47,952 nt of DNA from Myxococcota bacterium (GCA_029251165.1 JAQXDW010000120.1:1-47952), one strand, 5' to 3'. Positions 7,217 through 17,150 are shown, counted from the stretch's first letter. Notes: generated by a model not told the origin, from the sequence alone. Numbers and translations: made by a program.

Positions 7217-9364
7217 GTGCCCATCACGCTTCCGTTTAGACTGCCGAAAGATGAGCGGGAGGCTCGACGGAAGCGCCTTGAGGAACGTCGGGAGCTCTAC
7301 CAGTTCGAAGACCGTGAGCCGTTCACGCCCATTCCCCTGATGAAGCCGCTCTCAGCAAGCCGTCCCTACCACCAGAAAGGGCTCTCCACAGCCATCGCGG
7401 TCCGGCACCATGTCCAGCAGCTCCACAGCCTCATCAACCGCGGCTTATCGCTCCTAAATCCCGTCAGTCATCTTGATGACAAGCATCGTATGCAGGACGG
7501 AATCAACCAGCTCTCAAGGCTGCTTCTCCGAGACTTCGATCTCGACTCGGAGCACGTCGGTCCCCTCGAGATGGTCCTCGAGACCATTTTCAGCCTCATC
7601 GACAGCGAGGACGACAGTCCCTTTTCGTACAGCGACCTGCTGTTTGCACTGTTCGATCTCCCACCGGAGGACATGCTCGATGACCTGATGTGGACGCCGT
7701 CGTTTCCGGAGGCGGACCCCAACGGGTACTACATCAACGTTCGAAACAATGATCTGCTGGACGTCCGCCGGATGGGACGAGAGATGCGGCGTAAGATCTC
7801 GCAGACCGGCAACCTCGACAGCAACAATCGCTTCAGGAGTCTAGACGAAGTCGCCAAGTTCTTCCCCGAGGCTGAGCTGCGCGGAACCACCGAGACCGGC
7901 GAGCCCAAGGCTATCCCCCTCAGCCGGAGCAGCTTCCTGCTCAACGACGACGCGGAATTCGCCCGGCAGCGCATCAGCGGGGTCAACCCTGTGGTGCTGC
8001 AGCGGCTGCTCGCCGCTGATGCCAGCCCCGACGCCGGCGGCATCTCCCTTCCCCTCTCCTCCTGGCCGGAGCTGGAGGCCTCCATGGGAGACTTCGAGGC
8101 GGCCATGGAGAGGGTGAGCGGTGAGCCGGTCAGCCTGAGCACCGCGCTGGCTCAGGGGCGCCTGTTCGTCGCGGACTATCCAGAGATCCTCGCGGCAGCC
8201 GATGGTCAGGACTTCAGCCAGCCTCGCATCTTTACTGCCACGGTCGGCCTGTTCTACGCCCATCCGAAGCAGGGCCTCCAGCCCATCGCCATCCGCCTGA
8301 ACTCCAGCGACGATGCATGCGTGTACACCCCAACAGAGAGCGACAAGCCGGACCAATCATGGCGAACGGCAAAGGTCTTCTTCCAGGTCGCCGATCTCAT
8401 CCATCACGAGATGGTGACCCACCTGCTGGAGTCTCACTTCATCTTAGAGGGCATCGCCGTTGCAACACGACGCCAGCTCGATCGAGAGCATCCCGTCGCT
8501 GCGCTCCTTCACGCCCACCTCCGGGGGGTGATGTTCAACCTGATGGTCGGTCGACGGCTCCTGCTCACGGACAAAAATGGAATGGTTGACCTGCTGTTCC
8601 CGCTGCAGAAAGGACAGTGGCTCAACGTGCTCCAGGCCGGCTACCGGCGCTGGAAAGCCGCTGATCTCCATGCCCCCAGCACCTTTACCCGTCGCGGCAC
8701 TGATGCAACCAGCGCGCTGGGGGCCTACCCATACCGTGACGACGGGATGCTGGTCTGGAAGGCCCTCCAGGCCTACGTCGGGGAGTACCTCGACATCTTC
8801 TACCGAGACGACAGCACGTGCATGTCCGATCCAGAGCTGTCGGCGTGGCGAACAGAGCTCGTCGCGGTCTACAGCCGACCGATGCCCGGTGAAGCCCCCG
8901 CCGCCGCCGCCGAGCGTGCTGCAGGCTTTGACTTTGACTCTCGGGCAGGACTCAAGCGGCTGCTGACCGGCATCCTGTTCACCTCCGGCCCCCGCCACGC
9001 TGCAGTGAACTTCGCGCAGTGGGACTACATGATGTTCGTCGGCAACACTCCAGCCTCCGTCTACGCCCAAGACAGCAGCAGCCTCGCTGAGGCGGAGGCG
9101 GTCCTCCCAAATGCCGAGCAGATCGTCAACCAGATGGAGGTCATTCAGCTCCTCTCCGGTCGGCAATTTGGCCGCCTGGGTCACTTCCCCAACGATGAGT
9201 TTGAGGCTGAGAAAGACATCAGCGAGAAGATCCAGGCCGTCACTCAGCGCTTTCGGGAGAGGCTGAGCGTCGTCGGCAAGCAGATCGATGCTCGAAATGA
9301 GGAACGGCCGATACCTTTTCCGTATCTTCACCCCGATAAAATCCCAAACTCTGCGAATGTCTGA
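7217..9364 (+). CDS. Lipoxygenase (non-heme metal fatty-acid dioxygenase)
   Basis: A 715-residue lipoxygenase, which inserts O2 into polyunsaturated fatty acids to give hydroperoxides. Expected metal ligands are His-397 and His-402 (HEMVTH in HHEMVTHLLESH), His-594 and Asn-598 (HAAVNFAQW), and the C-terminal carboxylate. Other family blocks are RQRISGVNPVVLQRL (about 250-264), EGIAVATRRQL, EHPVAALL and the terminal PYLHPDKIPNS. The chain ends in Val rather than the usual Ile. There is no N-terminal PLAT/beta-barrel domain and no signal peptide, so it looks cytosolic; residues 1-35 are strongly charged. The GTG start at 7217 has AGGAG 6 nt upstream. The giant double kinase begins 27 nt after the stop. 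Family confident; substrate, metal and regiospecificity cannot be read here. Confidence 0.92.
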   Translation: MPITLPFRLPKDEREARRKRLEERRELYQFEDREPFTPIPLMKPLSASRPYHQKGLSTAIAVRHHVQQLHSLINRGLSLLNPVSHLDDKHRMQDGINQLSRLLLRDFDLDSEHVGPLEMVLETIFSLIDSEDDSPFSYSDLLFALFDLPPEDMLDDLMWTPSFPEADPNGYYINVRNNDLLDVRRMGREMRRKISQTGNLDSNNRFRSLDEVAKFFPEAELRGTTETGEPKAIPLSRSSFLLNDDAEFARQRISGVNPVVLQRLLAADASPDAGGISLPLSSWPELEASMGDFEAAMERVSGEPVSLSTALAQGRLFVADYPEILAAADGQDFSQPRIFTATVGLFYAHPKQGLQPIAIRLNSSDDACVYTPTESDKPDQSWRTAKVFFQVADLIHHEMVTHLLESHFILEGIAVATRRQLDREHPVAALLHAHLRGVMFNLMVGRRLLLTDKNGMVDLLFPLQKGQWLNVLQAGYRRWKAADLHAPSTFTRRGTDATSALGAYPYRDDGMLVWKALQAYVGEYLDIFYRDDSTCMSDPELSAWRTELVAVYSRPMPGEAPAAAAERAAGFDFDSRAGLKRLLTGILFTSGPRHAAVNFAQWDYMMFVGNTPASVYAQDSSSLAEAEAVLPNAEQIVNQMEVIQLLSGRQFGRLGHFPNDEFEAEKDISEKIQAVTQRFRERLSVVGKQIDARNEERPIPFPYLHPDKIPNSANV

Positions 9365-9391
9365 GCGAGGCTGATAGACTCCAGACGCGAC

Positions 9392-12300
9392 ATGAGCATA
9401 GATTCGCTTCGAACCGGCCAGAGAGACAACCTCATCGGCCGCCGACTGAGCAAGGGCTACATCGTCCAGAAAGAGCTGGGGCGGGGTGGCATGGGTGTTG
9501 TGTACCTGGGCTACGCCGAAGAGCTTCAGCGTGAGGTCGCCATCAAGGTGATCCGACAGCGCGGCGGTCGGCTCTATGAGCGCCTCCGGGAGCGGTTCGC
9601 CCAGGAAGCACAGGTGGTCGCCCGGCTACAGCATCCGAGCATCGTCGTGATCTATGACCTCGGGGTCGAGCCAGACGGAATGCTGTACATGGTCATGGAG
9701 CGGCTCGTCGGCCAGCCGCTTCATCACCTGATCCATGACGAGGGATACCTCACCGCAGAGGAATCCGCTCGGCTGATGGTCTCGATGCTCTCCGCACTGG
9801 AGACGGCCCACCGTCAGGGCATCATCCACCGAGACATCAAGCCAGCAAACATCATGATCTGCCAGACCGGTGACGGCCGAGAGCACCTCAAGGTCCTCGA
9901 CTTCGGCCTCGCGCAGCCCAGCCGGTCTCCTGTGGCGAATCCGTTCACCACCATGCCGCTGGAGGAGTACACCTCTCCCACCGAACCAGCAGCGGTCCCG
10001 AAGCTCCCCAGCAGCGAGAGCAGCATCGTGGGGACCCCTCAATACATGGCGCCAGAGCAGATGCGCTGGGGTCGCGCCACGCCACAGTCGGATGTCTATG
10101 CCGCCGGCATCGTCCTGCTGGAGATGCTCACCGGAGCCGCTCCAGCCACCCCGCACTGGCGCACACCAGAGCGCCACCCGACGCACTGGCCTCCCGCGGA
10201 GATGCTGCAGCGCGTCGATCCCGCTCTCCAGCGCATCCTTCAGACGGCATGCGCCATCGAGCCCGAGGACCGCTACGCCTCTGCGGAGGAGCTGAGCGCC
10301 GCCCTCTCCGCCCTCATCAGCACCGAGGTCGCGCCGAAGGTGATCATCCGTCGGGAGCAGGACGACGGGGTGGTCTTCGGGTCTCGCTACCGGGTAATCA
10401 ACGCCCTCCGCGCGGGCGGCATGGGAGAGCTGTTCCGCATCGAAGATCTCCTCACCGGGCAGATCCTCTTGCTCAAGCGAATCCACAGCACGCTGTCCGC
10501 GCAGTCCAGTCAGCAGCGGCTCATCCTCCAGCTCGCGCTGGAGCGAGAGTTTCGGATTCTCTCCTCGCTGCGACACCCCAACATCGTCGATGTGCAGGAC
10601 TACGGCTTCGATGATCAGGGTCGAGCCTTCTTCACCATGCCGCTGCATGAGCGGTCTCGTGACATCGTCTCCGCAGCCCGCGGCCGCTCTCCGAAGGTGA
10701 AGCTGGCGTACCTCGGACAGCTCCTTCGGGCGCTGGACTACGTACACAGCCGAGGCATCCTCCACCGAGATCTCAAGCCAGCCAACATCATCGTCGCCGG
10801 TGATCAGGTCAAGGTGCTGGACTTTGGTCTCGCGAGCGGCATCAACGAAGACGCTACTCAGGAAGGCTCCTCCGGGACGGTCGCCTACACGGCTCCAGAG
10901 GTACTGCAGGGACAGCCGCCGAGCAAGCAGTCCGATCTGTTCGCCGTCGGGCTCATCGCGGCCGAGATTTTTCTGGAGCAGTACCCCTACAAGCATGCCC
11001 AGCCCACCGAGCTGATCGGCTGTATTCTCAGCGGAGAGCCCCCCGATCTGGAGGGCCTTCCAGAGGCGTTCCGGCCAATCATCGATGCGCTCCTCTCTGT
11101 CGACCCTGCGCAGCGACCAGAGAGCGCGCGCAGGGTGCTCGCCGCCATCGAGTCAACCAGCGGGGTGACGATGGCGCTGGAGACCGAGAGCACCCGAGAG
11201 AGCTACCTCCAGGCCGCGACCCTCTCTGGACGAGCAGAGGAGCTGGAGAAGCTCCAGGGAGCACTCCAGGAAGCACTCCAGGATCGCGGGAGCCTCTGGT
11301 TTGTAAGCGGAGAGAGTGGAGTTGGAAAGTCTCGTCTGCTCGCAGAGCTTCGCGCCGTCGCCTTGATCGAGGGCGCCGCAGTCGTGGTCTGCCAGGGTGC
11401 GCAGAGCGGGCGCCCGTACCACCTGTGGGAGCCGCTGGTTCAGTGGCTCAGCCTCACCGCAGACCTCAGCGGCCATGAGCGCCAGATCCTGATCGACATC
11501 GCCCCCGACATCATGCGCCACGCTTCGCAGCGCGACGCGCCGCCGTCGCTGGCCCCCAACGATGCTCGGCTGCGGGTGTTCTCCGTGCTCGCTTCTGCGC
11601 TGGGTCGACTGAAGCGTCCGCTGATGGTGGTGCTGGAGGATCTGCACTGGGCCGGCTCAGAGAGCCTCGATCTGCTCTCCTTTCTCTGCACAGACGTCGA
11701 GGAGCTGCCGCTGCTTCTGGTCGCCACGGTCCGCAGCGAGGGCACCTCGCAGCTCCCCGAGCACTTCCCCACCGCCCAGACCCTTCACCTCGAGCGCCTC
11801 GGTCGGGCTGCGATGGGTCCCCTCCTCAGCAGCATCTTCCACACCACCGACATCCCCGAGGCGTTCGTCGATCAGCTCTATGAGCGCACCGAGGGGAATC
11901 CGCTGTTTCTCGTCGAGATGCTCCGAGAGGCTGCCGATCAGCTGGGCGGGCTCAGCGGTGTGCTGGAGCACTCGAGCCTGCCGGCCTCCCTGGAGGTGCC
12001 CTCGATCGAGCGCCTCCTGCTGTCCCGCATCGAAGGAGCAGACGAGATTCGTCCGCTGTTAGAGCAGGCGGCAGTGCTCGGCCGGCGAATCGATGCCTCC
12101 CTCTTGGCGGCAGCGAGCAACCTGGAGACAGACGCGCTGTCGATGGTCTTCCAGACCGCTGCCGGGCTTGCCTTGCTTGAGATTCATCAAGGCCACTGGC
12201 GGTTCTGCCATGACCGGATCCGAGAGGTGCTGCTCGCCAACCTCGACTCCACAGCGCGCATCGCGATGCACCAGCGCGCCGCAGAGGTCATCACCGCCGC

Positions 12301-13810
12301 CCCGACTCCCGACCCGGCAGCCCTCGCGGTCCACTGGCGGGGTGCCGGGGAGCCCGAGCACGAGCGCCGCTGTGCATGGGAGGCCGGAAGCATCGCGCTG
12401 AAGGCGGGTGCATCTCAGGCCGCCGTTGCCCACTTCCAGCGGGTCTCAGAGCTGACAGAAGACGACGATCCGATGCTGAACGCCCAGCTCGGCCACGCGC
12501 TGCTGCTGACCGGACAGAGTGAGCCGGGACAGGCTCACATCCTGGCTGCGCTGCACGCCATCGACCGCGCCGTTCCCAAGACCGAGCTCGGCATGCGGCT
12601 GGGCATGCTCGTCGAGTTCGGCCGACAGCTCCTCCCGACAAAGACCACGGCCGCCGATCCCGCACGCCTCGCAGTGCTCAGCGAAGCGATGAACAGCCTG
12701 CTGTTTGATACCTACATGAACGATGCGCCAGGATACCTCCAGATCTACCTCGCGCTGCGCACCCTGAACCTCCCGGTCATCCAAGAGAACATCGGACCGC
12801 TCGTTCGGGTCAATGCTGCGATGGCCTTCTTCCTGCGCACTGGCGGCGCGCACGGCCTGGCCCGGCGCTACGACGCACGCGCCGAGCGGCTCCTGCCAAG
12901 GATTTCCTCCACACGCATTCACGGCGAGTTGGGGATCATGCGCCTGTATGACGACATCCACTGTGGAGATTGGTCTGCCGCCCGGGACACAACCCAAGCG
13001 GTCCTCGCCCTCTTTGCGGAAGCAGATCTGGAGCGCGGGCGCTGTGAGGTCGTGATGGGTTCATCCTTCGCTCACTCCCTCCAGGGCCGGCTAACGGACG
13101 CCCTGGAGGGCATCGAGGATGTCCTCCGCTCTGCGCGTCAGCGTCAAGACCCCGCCCAGGTGTTCTACGCAATCTCTGCAAAGATCAACTACCAGCGCAT
13201 TCTCGGCCGGCAGACCAGCGCCACAGAGACTGAGGGACTCAACGACGTCATGTGGTTCGCCCAACCATCTCGGGATGCCATGGCTGCGGAGCTTCTCCGA
13301 GTTCAGGGGAAGACCGACGAGGCCCTCGCGCTGGCACTGTCCACCGCAGCGGTGTTCATCTCTCGCTCCGAGAGCCTGGCCTATGTCCGGGTGACGCAGA
13401 CCATCCTCACCGACACCCTGCTGTGGATTCTCGCAGATCACAGCGCGCTCGCCGAGCGCAAGCAGGTGCTCGCCACCATCCGCAAGCTGGTCCGCAGCCA
13501 AGAGAAGACGCTGAGCGGCATGCCGGTGTTCCGGGCCGGGGTCCTCCGACACAAGGCGATGCTGTGCTGTCTCACCAACAAGCCACAGCGCGCTGCGCCG
13601 GTGCTTGAGGAGGCTCTGAGGGAGTCTCAGCGGCTGTCGCTGCGGCTGGAGGAAGCGCTGATCCGGTATGCGCTGGCCCAGCTGGAGAGCACCGATCCGG
13701 CCCAGTCTGCACGACACCTGACTTCGGCGGTCCAGATCTTAGAAGAGACCGGCGCGCAGACGATGCTGAAGCGGGTCAGGTCGTATCAGGTGGACAGCAA
13801 GCGCACCTGA
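9392..13810 (+). CDS. Giant Ser/Thr kinase: two kinase domains, AAA ATPase and helical-repeat tail
   Basis: A 1472-residue signalling protein. Kinase domain 1 (about 23-310): GRGGMGVVY, Lys-52 in VAIKV, HRDIKPAN at 146-153, DFG at 170-172, YMAPEQ. Kinase domain 2 (about 333-590): AGGMGELF, Lys-362, HRDLKPAN at 458-465, DFG at 477-479, TAPEVLQG. Both keep the catalytic residues. An AAA_16-like ATPase follows, with Walker A GESGVGKS (640-647) and Walker B LMVVLED (to Asp-750). Residues from about 960 on are Ala/Leu-rich helices like TPR repeats. The layout resembles PknK/MalT-like kinase-ATPase regulators of myxobacteria, except that the kinase domain is doubled. No membrane segment. It starts 27 nt after the lipoxygenase stop and is probably co-transcribed with it. 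The 3' end is 7 nt from a convergent lipoprotein gene. Confidence 0.9.
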   Translation: MSIDSLRTGQRDNLIGRRLSKGYIVQKELGRGGMGVVYLGYAEELQREVAIKVIRQRGGRLYERLRERFAQEAQVVARLQHPSIVVIYDLGVEPDGMLYMVMERLVGQPLHHLIHDEGYLTAEESARLMVSMLSALETAHRQGIIHRDIKPANIMICQTGDGREHLKVLDFGLAQPSRSPVANPFTTMPLEEYTSPTEPAAVPKLPSSESSIVGTPQYMAPEQMRWGRATPQSDVYAAGIVLLEMLTGAAPATPHWRTPERHPTHWPPAEMLQRVDPALQRILQTACAIEPEDRYASAEELSAALSALISTEVAPKVIIRREQDDGVVFGSRYRVINALRAGGMGELFRIEDLLTGQILLLKRIHSTLSAQSSQQRLILQLALEREFRILSSLRHPNIVDVQDYGFDDQGRAFFTMPLHERSRDIVSAARGRSPKVKLAYLGQLLRALDYVHSRGILHRDLKPANIIVAGDQVKVLDFGLASGINEDATQEGSSGTVAYTAPEVLQGQPPSKQSDLFAVGLIAAEIFLEQYPYKHAQPTELIGCILSGEPPDLEGLPEAFRPIIDALLSVDPAQRPESARRVLAAIESTSGVTMALETESTRESYLQAATLSGRAEELEKLQGALQEALQDRGSLWFVSGESGVGKSRLLAELRAVALIEGAAVVVCQGAQSGRPYHLWEPLVQWLSLTADLSGHERQILIDIAPDIMRHASQRDAPPSLAPNDARLRVFSVLASALGRLKRPLMVVLEDLHWAGSESLDLLSFLCTDVEELPLLLVATVRSEGTSQLPEHFPTAQTLHLERLGRAAMGPLLSSIFHTTDIPEAFVDQLYERTEGNPLFLVEMLREAADQLGGLSGVLEHSSLPASLEVPSIERLLLSRIEGADEIRPLLEQAAVLGRRIDASLLAAASNLETDALSMVFQTAAGLALLEIHQGHWRFCHDRIREVLLANLDSTARIAMHQRAAEVITAAPTPDPAALAVHWRGAGEPEHERRCAWEAGSIALKAGASQAAVAHFQRVSELTEDDDPMLNAQLGHALLLTGQSEPGQAHILAALHAIDRAVPKTELGMRLGMLVEFGRQLLPTKTTAADPARLAVLSEAMNSLLFDTYMNDAPGYLQIYLALRTLNLPVIQENIGPLVRVNAAMAFFLRTGGAHGLARRYDARAERLLPRISSTRIHGELGIMRLYDDIHCGDWSAARDTTQAVLALFAEADLERGRCEVVMGSSFAHSLQGRLTDALEGIEDVLRSARQRQDPAQVFYAISAKINYQRILGRQTSATETEGLNDVMWFAQPSRDAMAAELLRVQGKTDEALALALSTAAVFISRSESLAYVRVTQTILTDTLLWILADHSALAERKQVLATIRKLVRSQEKTLSGMPVFRAGVLRHKAMLCCLTNKPQRAAPVLEEALRESQRLSLRLEEALIRYALAQLESTDPAQSARHLTSAVQILEETGAQTMLKRVRSYQVDSKRT

Positions 13811-13817
13811 GTCTGGC

Positions 13818-15494
13818 TCACTCCCACAGGCCCATCGAGACCTGGTAGAGCCCCTCGGTCCACACGCCGTCCTCGTCGATGAGTGCCTCGCTGTCGTCGA
13901 TCGAGATCGACAGCGGGCTCATGCCCTCGATCGGCGCGAACCCACCCAGGATCTCGGAGAGGTCCAGCGCTGCAAATCCACCGAGCAGGCTGACCATCGT
14001 ACCGACGTAGCTCCCGACCGCCGCGACGACCTCTTCCTCGTCGTACTCCGTGGCACCGTAGTACAGCACCGCGCCCTCTGGGACGTCAATGTCGAGCCCC
14101 AGCGAGGCACCATCTTCGACCGCGAGGTTGACCTCAGCGGCGAGGGAGGCGACGAGCCAGTCCTCACACTGGCTGCCCTGCTGGATGCCGATGTTGACGA
14201 TGAGATCAGGAATGTAGATGACCGCCAGCGGCTCGACGGAGGGCTGAAGGCGCGCGACCGTGGCCGTTCCGGGGCTCATGGAGAGGCACCAGCCGTCGCC
14301 GTCGGGGGCCTCATCGCCGCCTGGGAACAGGGTCACGCCCGCGCCGATGATGTCGCCGAAGCTGCCGGACAGCTCCAGGGACTGCTCCAGCATGCCGAGC
14401 AGCTCAGTGGAGAGCATGGTGTCGATGAGGCCCTCATGCAGCCCGATCTCCAGGTGGCTGGTGTCTCCCTCAGAGACGAGCGGAGAGGTGACGGTGAACT
14501 CCTCGGCGATGGGGGCGTCGATGCCGACCGCGACCCCCGCAGCGAGTCCGTCGGTGTCTCCGTCGAGCTCAGCGACCTCCAGCGCGATGCTGGTGCCGAG
14601 CAGGTCGGTGTCGAATGCCAGGGGTCCGCCCAGCTCAATGACGCCCCACTGCGAGAGGACGAGGTCGATCAGCAGCTCTGAGAGCGGCTCGATGATCCAG
14701 TCGGTGACCAGCTCCAGGACCCACTCCAGGACCCAGCCCTCCAGCACGCTGATGGTGACGTCTGGATCATCGAGCGCGATGGTCGCATCGGTCAGCTCTA
14801 AGGTGAGCATGCGATCGGCGTCGAGGACAGGCACCGCGACCGCGCCGACGCCGATGGTGCCGAAGCCCAGCGAGATCGGAACCTCGATGACATAGCCCAG
14901 TACCTCGACCCAGCCATCGTAGGAGATGGAGAGGTCAGAGAGGGTGATGACGGTGTCGACGCCCCCATCGACACCCGTGAGAACCACCGCAGAGGGCGAG
15001 TGAGTGATGCCCACAGGCGTGAGCCCGTAGGCGGTGTCGGAGATGCTCGGCAGGGCCGACTCCAGCAGCGCCGACCAGCCGGTCGCGTCGATCAGGGCAC
15101 CGACCTCCTCGCCCATGCGAGACAGTCCAGCAGGAGTGATTCGGGCGGAGATGCCGCCAGGCCAGGTGTCCTCGGGATCGTGACCGGAGAAGACGGGCAC
15201 TCGGATGCGCTCCTCGTGGGCGAGGACCTCGATGATTCGGTATGGGGTGTCTACCGGAACAAACAGCGAGAATGCGCCGCTCTCATCCACGTCCGCGAGC
15301 TGATCCTCGATGACCACCGCAGTGCTCACCGGGCTGACGGTCCCGGTGACCCATGCGCCGTCTTCGCCGAGGAATTCGCCGTAGGTTGGCGAGGTGACCT
15401 CGATGCTGACGTCCTCCACCTCTCCAGCGATGATCTCGTAGTCGTTGCGACAGCCGAGGAGAGAGAGGGCGATGAGAGCGGATGAGATGCGCAT
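13818..15494 (-). CDS. Large acidic lipoprotein of unknown function
   Basis: A 558-residue secreted lipoprotein. The signal MRISSALIALSLLGC gives a lipobox (LLGC, Cys-15). Residues about 25-110 look like a beta-sandwich carboxypeptidase-regulatory-type module (SPTYGEFLGEDGAWVTGTV, then ESGAFSLFVPVDTPYRIIEV). The rest is acidic and rich in Ile, Leu, Val and Gly with alternating beta-type patterns and no recognised catalytic motif. The ATG at 15494 has GGAG 6 nt upstream; the frame is open a further 15 codons but that would put the lipobox too far in. It is probably surface or outer-membrane attached. It lies alone on the minus strand, convergent with the giant kinase. Confidence 0.75.
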   Translation of the reverse strand: MRISSALIALSLLGCRNDYEIIAGEVEDVSIEVTSPTYGEFLGEDGAWVTGTVSPVSTAVVIEDQLADVDESGAFSLFVPVDTPYRIIEVLAHEERIRVPVFSGHDPEDTWPGGISARITPAGLSRMGEEVGALIDATGWSALLESALPSISDTAYGLTPVGITHSPSAVVLTGVDGGVDTVITLSDLSISYDGWVEVLGYVIEVPISLGFGTIGVGAVAVPVLDADRMLTLELTDATIALDDPDVTISVLEGWVLEWVLELVTDWIIEPLSELLIDLVLSQWGVIELGGPLAFDTDLLGTSIALEVAELDGDTDGLAAGVAVGIDAPIAEEFTVTSPLVSEGDTSHLEIGLHEGLIDTMLSTELLGMLEQSLELSGSFGDIIGAGVTLFPGGDEAPDGDGWCLSMSPGTATVARLQPSVEPLAVIYIPDLIVNIGIQQGSQCEDWLVASLAAEVNLAVEDGASLGLDIDVPEGAVLYYGATEYDEEEVVAAVGSYVGTMVSLLGGFAALDLSEILGGFAPIEGMSPLSISIDDSEALIDEDGVWTEGLYQVSMGLWE

Positions 15495-15745
15495 TAGAAG
15501 CTCCAAACAGGTTGGAATACTAACCGGGATTTTAAGCATCAGTCAGGACTATGGAGCCAATTGACGCCTGGTGTGGTCGCGTGACGGGCCACGAAGAGGG
15601 TCCAGCCTGAGCCCTCAAGCACGGGCAACGCAGGCACAATCGCTCAGATCTGCGCTGGGGATTCCAGCTCATGTCCCCAGCGCTTCTGAATGACCGCTGC
15701 GCCCCTGCAGTGGTCTTGGACAACCACACCAGAGGCCGCGCGAGC
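15495..15745. other. Intergenic region with a 9-bp-stem hairpin
   Basis: This 251-bp gap holds the upstream region of the large lipoprotein and the 3' side of pntB. GCGCTGGGG (15652-15660) and CCCCAGCGC (15675-15683) form a perfect 9-bp stem with a 14-nt loop, placed to end the pntAB transcript on the minus strand, although no T-run follows. No convincing gene was seen. Confidence 0.4.
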
Positions 15746-17149
15746 CTACTCCTTCAGCGCGCTCACCAGCGCCTCGATGCTGTCTCGCGCATCGCCAAAC
15801 AGCATCCGGGTGTTCTCCAGATAGAACAGCGGATTCCCCACTCCAGCGTAGCCAACCCGCAGGCTGCGCTTGAGCACCACCACCATGCCGGACTTCCACA
15901 CCTCCAGCACGGGCATTCCTGCGATCGGAGAGTGGGGGTCGGTCTGGGCACCCGGGTTGACGATGTCGTTGGCACCGATAACGAGGACCACATCGGTCTC
16001 CGGGAGATCTTCGTTGATCTCGTCCATCTCCAGCACGATGTCATACGGAACGCCCGCCTCAGCGAGCAGCACGTTCATGTGACCCGGGAGCCGACCAGCG
16101 ACCGGATGGATCGCGTAGCGGACGGTCTTGCCGCGCTCTCGAAGCATCCGGGTGAGCTGCTCGACGGGGTGCTGAGCGCGCGCGACCGCCATGCCGTAGC
16201 CCGGCACCAGGACGATGTTCTTGGCGTCACGCAGCAGGTCAGCGACCTCATCACAGTCTGTCGAGACCGCCTCCTTGACCTCACCATCGGTCGGCGGCGG
16301 CGGCGCAGCGCTGCTGTCTCCTGTGCCGAAGCCACCGAAGATGACGTTGAGGATGGAGCGGTTCATCGCCTTGCACATGATGTAGCTGAGGATCGCACCG
16401 CTGCTACCGACCAGCGCACCGGTAACGATGAGCAGGTCATTGGCCAGCATGAAGCCCGCCGCTGCGGCAGCCCAGCCGGAGTAGGAGTTCAGCAGCGAGA
16501 CCACCACCGGCATGTCCGCGCCGCCGATTGCCATGACGAGGTGAATGCCGAGCACGCTCGCGAGCACAGTCATGATCAGCAGCGAGAGCACCCCGCCGGT
16601 ACCGTCCATCATCATGAACGGCACGATCAGGGCGAGGATGAGCAGCGCGGCGAGGCCGTTGAGCATGTGCCGCCCCGGCAGCAGCAGCGGCTTGCCGGAG
16701 ATCTTCCCGCCGAGCTTGAGCCAGGAGACGATGGAGCCGGTGAACGTGATCGCACCGATGGCCACGCCCAGCCAGATCTCGATGAAGTGAACGGTCTTGG
16801 CCGCCGCCTCCATCTCGTGTCCGGGGGCGAGGTACGACGAGATACCGACGAGCACCGCTGCGAGGCCGACGAAGCTGTGCAGGAGCGCGACGAGCTGCGG
16901 CATGGCGGTCATCGCCACCCGCGCAGCCAGCACCGCGCCGATGACCGCACCGATCGCCATCGAGCCCAGCGGCAGGCCAAAGCTGTGAAAGTCAGGATGC
17001 AGGAGGGTCGCGATCACCGCGATCCCCATGCCGATGACGCCGTAGAGATTGCCGCGCCGGGCAGACTCCTGAGAAGAGAGGCCGCCGAGGCTGAGGATGA
17101 ACAGCACTGCTGCGGTCAGGTAGATGATGGTGAGGAAACTCAGAGGCAT
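15746..17149 (-). CDS. pntB: NAD(P) transhydrogenase subunit beta
   Basis: The 467-residue membrane/NADP(H)-binding subunit of proton-translocating transhydrogenase, which uses the proton gradient to drive hydride transfer from NADH to NADP+. The N-terminal part has repeated hydrophobic helices (FLTIIYLTAAVLFILSLGGL, then GNLYGVIGMGIAVIATLL), including GGADMPVVVSLLNSYSGWAA. The C-terminal soluble domain carries VPGYGMAVARAQ, FAIHPVAGRLPGHMN-like YAIHPVAGRLPGHMN, and VVLVIGANDIVNP near the end. The start is ATG at 17149: AGGAAG of the pntA 3' end is the ribosome-binding site, and the pntA stop lies 1 nt upstream, so translation is coupled. Length matches the family. Confidence 0.96.
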   Translation of the reverse strand: MPLSFLTIIYLTAAVLFILSLGGLSSQESARRGNLYGVIGMGIAVIATLLHPDFHSFGLPLGSMAIGAVIGAVLAARVAMTAMPQLVALLHSFVGLAAVLVGISSYLAPGHEMEAAAKTVHFIEIWLGVAIGAITFTGSIVSWLKLGGKISGKPLLLPGRHMLNGLAALLILALIVPFMMMDGTGGVLSLLIMTVLASVLGIHLVMAIGGADMPVVVSLLNSYSGWAAAAAGFMLANDLLIVTGALVGSSGAILSYIMCKAMNRSILNVIFGGFGTGDSSAAPPPPTDGEVKEAVSTDCDEVADLLRDAKNIVLVPGYGMAVARAQHPVEQLTRMLRERGKTVRYAIHPVAGRLPGHMNVLLAEAGVPYDIVLEMDEINEDLPETDVVLVIGANDIVNPGAQTDPHSPIAGMPVLEVWKSGMVVVLKRSLRVGYAGVGNPLFYLENTRMLFGDARDSIEALVSALKE

Positions 17150-17150
17150 C

